Shown here: positions 5,391-9,783 of the stretch, in pieces
Layout of the letters: each line of letters begins with the position of its first letter
How positions within the stretch are numbered: the stretch's first letter is position 1
Origin: Kiritimatiellia bacterium
GTDB lineage: Bacteria > Verrucomicrobiota > Kiritimatiellia > RFP12 > UBA1067
Assembly: GCA_017521065.1 (NCBI GenBank)
Contig: JAFXEA010000111.1
Coordinates: 1 to 9,783, forward strand
Direction: 5' to 3'
Length of the DNA: 9,783 nucleotides
Made by a program: the position numbers and the translations under genes
The notes under the pieces: model-generated
What the model was told of the DNA's origin: nothing
Databases searched by the model: none
The model's input: only the letters and a program-made list of their open reading frames with translations

Positions 5391-7949
5391 ATGATGCGCT
5401 TTGGTGTTTTTGCGGTCATATTCAATACCGCCGTTTTTTCGGGTGTCTTCGCTGCGGTGGAGCCGGGCGAGAACCTTCTTCTGAACGGTGCGTTGGAGGC
5501 TGATCAGGTCGAATGGCCGTCAGGATGGCGCAAAAACCGCGTCGAAGCGCTCACATACCGTCCTTCCGGGGGGCCGGAAGGACGAGGATGCGTGTCATTC
5601 TGGTCAAAGTCATGTGACGATGTCGCTGGTGAAATCGGCACATGGCAGTCTGGCTATCGTCTCTACGCAGGCGCTAAATACAAGATGTCTGCACTTGTAC
5701 GTACAAGCGGCTTTTCCGGCATTCAGGGTGGTATCGTAGCGGTCAACGAGCGTAGCAAGGAAAATGCTGGCATTGTGAGTGTCCCTTCGGACACGAACGG
5801 TAAATGGGTGCGGTTGGAGCGTGTGTTTTCTGCTCCGGGGAAGCCGGGCGATACATACACGATTGTGGCGAAGGCGGAGCGCTTTCAAGGCGAATTCGAC
5901 GTTACCGATATCCGGCTTGAAGCAGTCGATTCTGTGGCGCTGGAAAAAACGGAGCGTCTGGCCGTTTTGTCGGCGCAACATGAATTGAAGGTGCTCCCTT
6001 TCTCGCCCGTCCTTGCGCGCATTCCTCGGCATTCCCCCAGAGTGGAGTTCCGTGCGTTCGGCAGTTTACCTAAAGGTGTTAATGCTGAAGACTGCGAGGT
6101 GGTGTTGCAGAGGGATGGATGCGGTGATGTTACTCGCGTTCCGCTTGATATGAAGAAAGAGATGTTTCTCGATGTCCCGTGTTCATCGTCGGTGACGCAA
6201 GGATGGTTTACGGTTTCCATTGCGCAGCGCAACGGCAAAAAACTGTTCTCCGAACGCTGGAGATACAGGCTTCGCGATGTTCCGCGCCATCTTGATGAAG
6301 GCAGAAAACTCAACAATCTATGCTATGAGCTTGTGCGCTCTGAGTATCCCGTGCGCAGCGGTAGGGCGATATACCGTTTCCCGATGTGTCGTGACGGGTG
6401 GGTGTTCATCAAGGCCGGCTCCGGCGGCGGAGATGTCGCCGTTCGTCTCGATGGCGGCAAAACCGTAATCGATCCTTCTGTGCCGCACGGAGAGACATTC
6501 CGTTATCTTGAGGAAGGATGGCATTCAATCGAGGTGACTGGGGCTGTATCGCGCTTGACCGATATCGTTGTGCGCAGGATAGTTGAGATTTTCAATTATA
6601 GTCCGTGCACTATGCCCGCTGTCAGGGAGAATGGCGCCTATGACTGGGATTTCTGTGAGAAGTATGTATTCCCGGCGATGACGACGGCTAACGGTGGCGG
6701 AATGTCAGGAGAGTGGTTCAAGGAATTCCGCGAACGCGGTTTTCATCGCCTGGGGAGCATTGGAACTGTAGGCGCACCGGCCGGTCTGCTTGTCAAGAAG
6801 CTTACGGAAGCGGAGTCTTTTGCTCGAAAAGGTTATGACGGGGTTACCTGTGACGAATTGAATTTTGCTCTGGCAAAGGACGTTTGCGAATTTGCCAAGG
6901 GTTTGGGGGAGTATGAAAAGAAGCGTATGCCCCGACACAATATCTATGCTTGGGTTTATGGAAAGCCCGTGACGCCCGGAATCGATGAGATGTTTTTTGC
7001 CAATTGCGTCAATGCCGGTCTGGGTGGCGGACGGGTGCTGTATGAGTTCTACTGCCGCACGTGGCCGCAAGAAAGCGAAGCGCTGTCGTTTTTCAGGACG
7101 CGCCTTGTCGACGGTATCAGGAGATATCGGCAGATTTATCCGATATCCCCGGCTTCAACCGGGGTAATACTGGGTAATTTTAATCTTGCGCCTGTCATCT
7201 CCATCCACCATCATCCCGAGGTCTGCTTCAAGCGGCATCTCGATCTTCAGGTGCAGATGATTGCGACTGACCCGGCACTTGAAGGAATAGGTACTGTAGG
7301 CTATTGGGGCAGCGGCAAGGCAGACGAGGAGATTAACCGTTGGAGTTTTGCCTTGATGCGGCATTACGTTGTGGAGGGCAGAACTGATCTGCTTTCGGAC
7401 AGACTCGGATTTTCTTATCGTCCGAACCATATTCTCAACGGAGATTTCCGGGGGAGGTTGGATCCGTGGAAATGCAAAGGCGGCGTGAAAGTCGATAACA
7501 TAAAGGATTTCGTAAAAACGTGTCAGAACCGTTGGGGCGGGAGCGTGGAGGATTATTTTGCGGCGTTCCCTGCCAGGACGAAATCGGTTGCTGCACTCAG
7601 TCAGACGGCAAAGGGGCTTGTTCCGGGACGCATGTACAAACTGCACTACATGACGTTTGATGTCAAGGACGTGCGGGCGAAGAAATTCAATCCGCGGAAG
7701 TTCGGCGTTGCCGCATCTGTCGGCGATGGGGCTGTCGTTGATCCGGCGCTTACTTGGACGCATGTAGATAAACGTGAAAAGGGGATGTATGCGCATAACA
7801 ACAACTGTGCAAGGGTGAATCTCGGTCAGATTGTATTCACCGCCACCAAGCCTGAGACGGAAATCGTTTTCAGCAATGAGTCTGCCGCTCCCGGCGAGGA
7901 ACTTGGCATCAACTACATTTCTTTATTGCCATATTACCCCGGGCAATAG
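5391..7949 (+). CDS. Large secreted multidomain protein: CBM-like modules flanking a TIM-barrel-like, glycoside-hydrolase-type core
   Basis: The product is 852 residues and starts 16 bases after the preceding stop. ATG codons at 5391 and 5394 are both possible and only weak purine-rich sequence lies upstream, suggesting translational coupling. A signal peptide of about 21 residues ends near VFAA. ENLLLNGALEADQVEWPSGW and the following strands (about 24-180) match the jelly-roll CBM4/9/22-type opening. A middle beta-rich part (about 190-400) leads into an alpha/beta segment (about 410-670) containing GYDGVTCDELNF, whose D488-E489 lie at the end of a predicted strand, as catalytic acids do in TIM-barrel glycosidases. 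A second ILNGDF (681-686) opens a C-terminal CBM-like module that runs to the end. The order resembles large uncharacterised secreted proteins of Kiritimatiellota and Lentisphaerota. Family, substrate and catalysis are inferred, not shown. Confidence 0.8.
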   Translation: MMRFGVFAVIFNTAVFSGVFAAVEPGENLLLNGALEADQVEWPSGWRKNRVEALTYRPSGGPEGRGCVSFWSKSCDDVAGEIGTWQSGYRLYAGAKYKMSALVRTSGFSGIQGGIVAVNERSKENAGIVSVPSDTNGKWVRLERVFSAPGKPGDTYTIVAKAERFQGEFDVTDIRLEAVDSVALEKTERLAVLSAQHELKVLPFSPVLARIPRHSPRVEFRAFGSLPKGVNAEDCEVVLQRDGCGDVTRVPLDMKKEMFLDVPCSSSVTQGWFTVSIAQRNGKKLFSERWRYRLRDVPRHLDEGRKLNNLCYELVRSEYPVRSGRAIYRFPMCRDGWVFIKAGSGGGDVAVRLDGGKTVIDPSVPHGETFRYLEEGWHSIEVTGAVSRLTDIVVRRIVEIFNYSPCTMPAVRENGAYDWDFCEKYVFPAMTTANGGGMSGEWFKEFRERGFHRLGSIGTVGAPAGLLVKKLTEAESFARKGYDGVTCDELNFALAKDVCEFAKGLGEYEKKRMPRHNIYAWVYGKPVTPGIDEMFFANCVNAGLGGGRVLYEFYCRTWPQESEALSFFRTRLVDGIRRYRQIYPISPASTGVILGNFNLAPVISIHHHPEVCFKRHLDLQVQMIATDPALEGIGTVGYWGSGKADEEINRWSFALMRHYVVEGRTDLLSDRLGFSYRPNHILNGDFRGRLDPWKCKGGVKVDNIKDFVKTCQNRWGGSVEDYFAAFPARTKSVAALSQTAKGLVPGRMYKLHYMTFDVKDVRAKKFNPRKFGVAASVGDGAVVDPALTWTHVDKREKGMYAHNNNCARVNLGQIVFTATKPETEIVFSNESAAPGEELGINYISLLPYYPGQ

Positions 7950-7953
7950 GTGT

Positions 7954-7975
7954 GGATTCGGCGGGGATTCGGCGG
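7954..7975 (+). repeat. 11-bp tandem repeat, two copies
   Basis: GGATTCGGCGG occurs twice head to tail just after the stop codon at 7949, followed by a further GG-A. It merges into the G-rich tract described next. It could be replication slippage. Confidence 0.8.
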
Positions 7976-7994
7976 GGAGGGAACCTGGGCGGGG
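7963..7994 (+). other. G-quadruplex-type motif downstream of the large secreted gene
   Basis: Five G-tracts lie on the plus strand: GGGG (7963-7966), GGGG (7974-7977), GGG (7979-7981), GGG (7987-7989) and GGGG (7991-7994). The loops are 7, 1, 5 and 1 bases, which satisfies the usual G3+N1-7 rule. It would be in the 3' untranslated part of the preceding mRNA. The motif is seen; folding is inferred. Confidence 0.5.
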
Positions 7995-8093
7995 TGATAT
8001 TTCGGGGTGTTTTCTGGCGGATTTTGGAAGATAGCGGGATTTTGGGGTGATGAGAATTGGCCCACACCGTGTTCTCAACAGAGGTGGTGGGGT

Positions 8094-8114
8094 GAACGCG
8101 CGAGCCGCGCGTTC
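8094..8114. repeat. Perfect 9-bp GC-rich palindrome with 3-base loop
   Basis: GAACGCGCG (8094-8102), loop AGC, and CGCGCGTTC (8106-8114) form a perfect hairpin between two convergent genes. No T-run follows on either strand, so it is not a standard intrinsic terminator. A REP-like dispersed palindrome or a transcript-end stabiliser fits better. Confidence 0.65.
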
Positions 8115-8167
8115 TACTGTGGGTGCGGGAGAAATGGTTAGTAAAGGGTCTGCAGGGAGGGACTCCG

Positions 8168-8187
8168 GGCGCGGTTGATTCCGCGCC
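8168..8187. terminator. Possible terminator hairpin between convergent genes
   Basis: GGCGCGG (8168-8174) and CCGCGCC (8181-8187) form a perfect 7-bp stem with loop TTGATT. Only two T residues follow on the plus strand and none on the minus strand, so intrinsic termination would be weak. Its position just beyond the 3' end of the minus-strand regulator gene and downstream of 7949 is where a shared terminator is expected. Confidence 0.35.
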
Positions 8188-8240
8188 TTAAATGGCTGTC
8201 ATATGGGTGAAATCGCCCCACGACCATGCGCGACCGGCCG

Positions 8241-9419
8241 CTAAACGCATGTGCCGTCTTCGGTTTTCTGCGCTTCTATTTTGCGCCAGGCGCCAGGCGT
8301 CAGCCCCATTTCGCGCCGGAAGACGTTTGCAAGATAGGCGGCGTTGCAGAATCCCGTCAGTCTGGCGACCCCGGCAAGAGGGGTGTCGCTGTTCCGGAGA
8401 ATCAGTTTGGCCTGCGCAAGGCGTTGGCGCAAGATCTCTCGTCCGACTGAAACCCCGAGCTCGCGCGCGAAGAGACGATCGAGCTTCAGTCGCGAAATCC
8501 CGACGCTTTCTGCAAGCTGCGGCGCGCCGATGGGCTCGGAGATATGGCGTTCGATAAATGCCATGGCTGCACGAAGCTGAGGGTTTTTCACGGCAACGGT
8601 ATTTGTCGATCTGCGCAAGGTGATACCTTGCGGAGGGATGAGAATCGGGTTTTCCGGCGCCGATCCGCCGTCCATCAGCCGGGAGAGCAGTGCGGCACCT
8701 GCATATCCGATCCGTTCCTGGTTGTGGTTGACTGATGAGATGGGCGTCACCTGGTTTTCGCAGATGATCGGGTTGTTGTCGACTCCAAGGACCGCGACTT
8801 CGTCCGGCACATCAAATCCGCGTTCGCGGCAGATTGCCATTACACGGCTGGCGTCATAGTCGGAGTAGGAAAACACGCCAAGCGGTTTCGGGGCTTCGCT
8901 TATGCGCTCACCAAGCCAACGGGAGAGATCGGACCATCCCCTGCCTGTTTTTGACTGTGCATGCTCCGACCATACGAAACGCAGCGGGGATGGCGACTTC
9001 TTGCTGAATGAAAGGTAATGTTCGGCAAATGCGGAGAACCTCAATTGCTGGATGCGTCCCCAGTAGGACGAGAACCACGCAGCATTCGTGAATTTTCGTT
9101 CCGCAAAATGCTCGGCCGCCAATCTCCCGATCAGAGGGTCGTCGCCGCAGACCGTCGGGATGTGGCCGCCGGTGAATTGCCCTGAAACATTCACGACCGG
9201 AATGTCCGCATCGCGGAGCTTTCGCACGAATGCGGCAAGCTTGCGCGCGTCCTTCTTCATCATGACGATCGCTCCGTCGCCATGCCAGCCGAGAGGTGGG
9301 CGTGAAAGCTCGCTTTCAAGTATAAGTGTCCATGCGTGCTGCCTTGCATAGCGGGCAATTCCATTGAGTCGCGTCTGTTGCGCCGGTGAAATCAAGACAA
9401 GAACACATTTTGGTTTCAT
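8241..9419 (-). CDS. AraC/XylR-family transcriptional regulator with periplasmic-binding-protein-like sensor domain
   Basis: The product is 392 residues. The frame is open further upstream to 9506, but MKPKCVLVLISPAQQTRLNGIARYAR at 9419 is the normal opening of XylR-type sensors; the upstream 29 residues are unlike the family and overlap the promoter region. No clear Shine-Dalgarno sequence precedes it. Residues 1 to about 275 follow the LacI/ribose-binding-protein fold used as a cytoplasmic ligand sensor: GDGAIVMMKK, DIPVVNVSG, GRLAAEHFAERKF, VAVLGVDNNPIICE and SSVNHNQERIGYAGAALL. Residues 286-380 are an AraC-type double helix-turn-helix (IGAPQLAESVGISRLKLDRL, then PLAGVARLTGFCNAAYLANV and FRREMGLTPGAWR). 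By family knowledge it binds a sugar or sugar derivative and controls transport and catabolic genes. The ligand is unknown. It is divergent from the phosphoesterase gene, its most likely target. Confidence 0.9.
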   Translation of the reverse strand: MKPKCVLVLISPAQQTRLNGIARYARQHAWTLILESELSRPPLGWHGDGAIVMMKKDARKLAAFVRKLRDADIPVVNVSGQFTGGHIPTVCGDDPLIGRLAAEHFAERKFTNAAWFSSYWGRIQQLRFSAFAEHYLSFSKKSPSPLRFVWSEHAQSKTGRGWSDLSRWLGERISEAPKPLGVFSYSDYDASRVMAICRERGFDVPDEVAVLGVDNNPIICENQVTPISSVNHNQERIGYAGAALLSRLMDGGSAPENPILIPPQGITLRRSTNTVAVKNPQLRAAMAFIERHISEPIGAPQLAESVGISRLKLDRLFARELGVSVGREILRQRLAQAKLILRNSDTPLAGVARLTGFCNAAYLANVFRREMGLTPGAWRKIEAQKTEDGTCV

Positions 9420-9500
9420 GTTACGGGATTGTATCAGAAGTGATTGGATCATGCAATGTCGTGCAGAAAATATTACAATAATTTTATGATGTAATCGATG

Positions 9501-9525
9501 GTGCAAGTCTTATATAATGTTGCAC
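9501..9525. promoter_or_regulatory. Candidate operator: GTGCAA-N13-TTGCAC dyad over a -10 box
   Basis: GTGCAA (9501-9506) and TTGCAC (9520-9525) are perfect inverted half-sites with a 13-base spacer, centred at 9513. The spacer contains TATAAT at 9513-9518, while the -35 position (9490-9495, TGTAAT) is a poor match, as in activator-dependent or repressed promoters. Further TGCA cores lie at 9452-9455 and 9462-9465. The adjacent AraC/XylR regulator is the natural candidate to bind here (inference). Confidence 0.5.
9513..9518 (+). promoter_or_regulatory. -10 box of the promoter for the phosphoesterase gene
   Basis: A perfect TATAAT lies about 75 bases upstream of the ATG at 9594, with no good -35 at 16-18 bases spacing. 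The start would be near 9525 and the leader about 70 nt. Confidence 0.5.
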
Positions 9526-9593
9526 GTGTCGCCGATGGTACATGGTTGCCATTTGTGTCACCGAGGAATTAAGTTAAGAAAGGAGACTGGAAG

Positions 9594-9783
9594 ATGAGTG
9601 TTTCAAGAAGGACCTTTTTGGGTGGGGCGACATTGGCCGCCGCCGGCCTGACAGCAGAGAGATCCGGAGCCGCCGTGAGGGCAGGGTCGGGAAGGGTCAA
9701 GTTCTGCGTGTTTTCCGACATCCATTACACCCCCGGCTATTTCACGAATTCCACGAAGGAGTGGCTTGGCCGCATCATAGATC
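9594..9783 (+). CDS. Tat-exported calcineurin-like metallophosphoesterase, N-terminal part
   Basis: The frame starts at an ATG 8 bases after AAGGAG (9580-9585) and stays open to the window edge, 63 codons. Residues 4-10, SRRTFLG, are a twin-arginine motif, followed by a hydrophobic stretch (GGATLAAAGLTA), so the protein is exported folded through Tat. Mature sequence begins around 25-33, and KFCVFSDIHYTPG carries the D42-x-H44 metal-binding motif that opens calcineurin-like phosphoesterases. The remaining metal motifs (GDxxD, GNHE) are outside the window. Expected role: hydrolysis of phosphate esters in the periplasm, substrate unknown. It is the first gene of a divergent unit opposite the XylR-like regulator, which suggests it belongs to that regulator's carbohydrate regulon. 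Confidence 0.8.
   Translation, partial: MSVSRRTFLGGATLAAAGLTAERSGAAVRAGSGRVKFCVFSDIHYTPGYFTNSTKEWLGRIID

Larger units (their letters stand above)
7950..8240. other. Non-coding convergent intergenic region
   Basis: These 291 bases separate two genes that converge. Apart from the tandem repeat, the G-rich tract and the two hairpins listed separately, I see no credible coding frame or RNA gene. The plus-strand G-richness over 7954-8050 contrasts with the flanking genes. Confidence 0.6.

Noticed and set aside
7155..7796. Minus-strand 213-codon frame
   Set aside because: Antisense to the large secreted gene, with no start signal and a shadow-like composition rich in arginine, histidine and proline.
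9420..9506. 29-residue N-terminal extension of the XylR-like regulator
   Set aside because: It is rich in histidine and isoleucine, unlike the family, and would put the start inside the operator; the family opening motif begins at 9419.

Overview
The window looks like a piece of a Kiritimatiellota (Verrucomicrobia/Lentisphaerae-type, probably gut-associated) chromosome. This is inferred from protein style, not from a marker gene. The signs are secreted Ig-like plus formylglycine-generating-enzyme-like (SUMF1-type) proteins, very large secreted carbohydrate-active-type proteins, an AraC/XylR regulator with a sugar-binding-protein-like sensor domain, and Shine-Dalgarno-led starts. Composition is mostly mid-to-high GC, with one clearly AT-richer block.

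Layout: (1) Positions 1-1170, minus strand: the first 390 residues of a secreted or membrane-anchored protein that runs off the left edge. It is built from repeated OB-fold-like units and resembles the sensor part of verrucomicrobial sensor histidine kinases. (2) Positions 1171-1300: a divergent intergenic region with a good sigma70-type promoter for the plus strand, whose -10 box sits exactly in the loop of a C5/G6 inverted repeat. (3) Positions 1301-7949, plus strand: a co-directional run of five reading frames with short gaps. They are a secreted alpha/alpha-toroid carbohydrate-enzyme-like protein, a small possibly truncated membrane-anchored frame, a secreted protein with two tandem related beta-sandwich domains, a secreted Ig-like plus degenerate FGE/SUMF1-fold protein, and an 852-residue secreted protein with carbohydrate-binding-like modules around a TIM-barrel-like core. 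(4) Positions 7950-8240: a non-coding region between convergent genes, with an 11-bp tandem repeat, a G-quadruplex-type motif and two perfect GC-rich hairpins. (5) Positions 8241-9419, minus strand: an AraC/XylR-family regulator. (6) Positions 9420-9593: its divergent upstream region, with a TATAAT box bracketed by a GTGCAA-N13-TTGCAC dyad. (7) From 9594: the start of a Tat-exported calcineurin-like metallophosphoesterase that runs off the right edge.

Putting it together (inference): this is a glycan-utilisation-type accessory locus. The central run supplies exported glycan-acting and glycan-binding proteins. The XylR-like protein senses a small molecule, probably a sugar, and most plausibly controls the divergent phosphoesterase operon through the dyad next to it. 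The OB-repeat protein may be a second sensor. No substrate can be assigned from sequence alone. I see no transposase, tRNA, rRNA, CRISPR array or phage gene.
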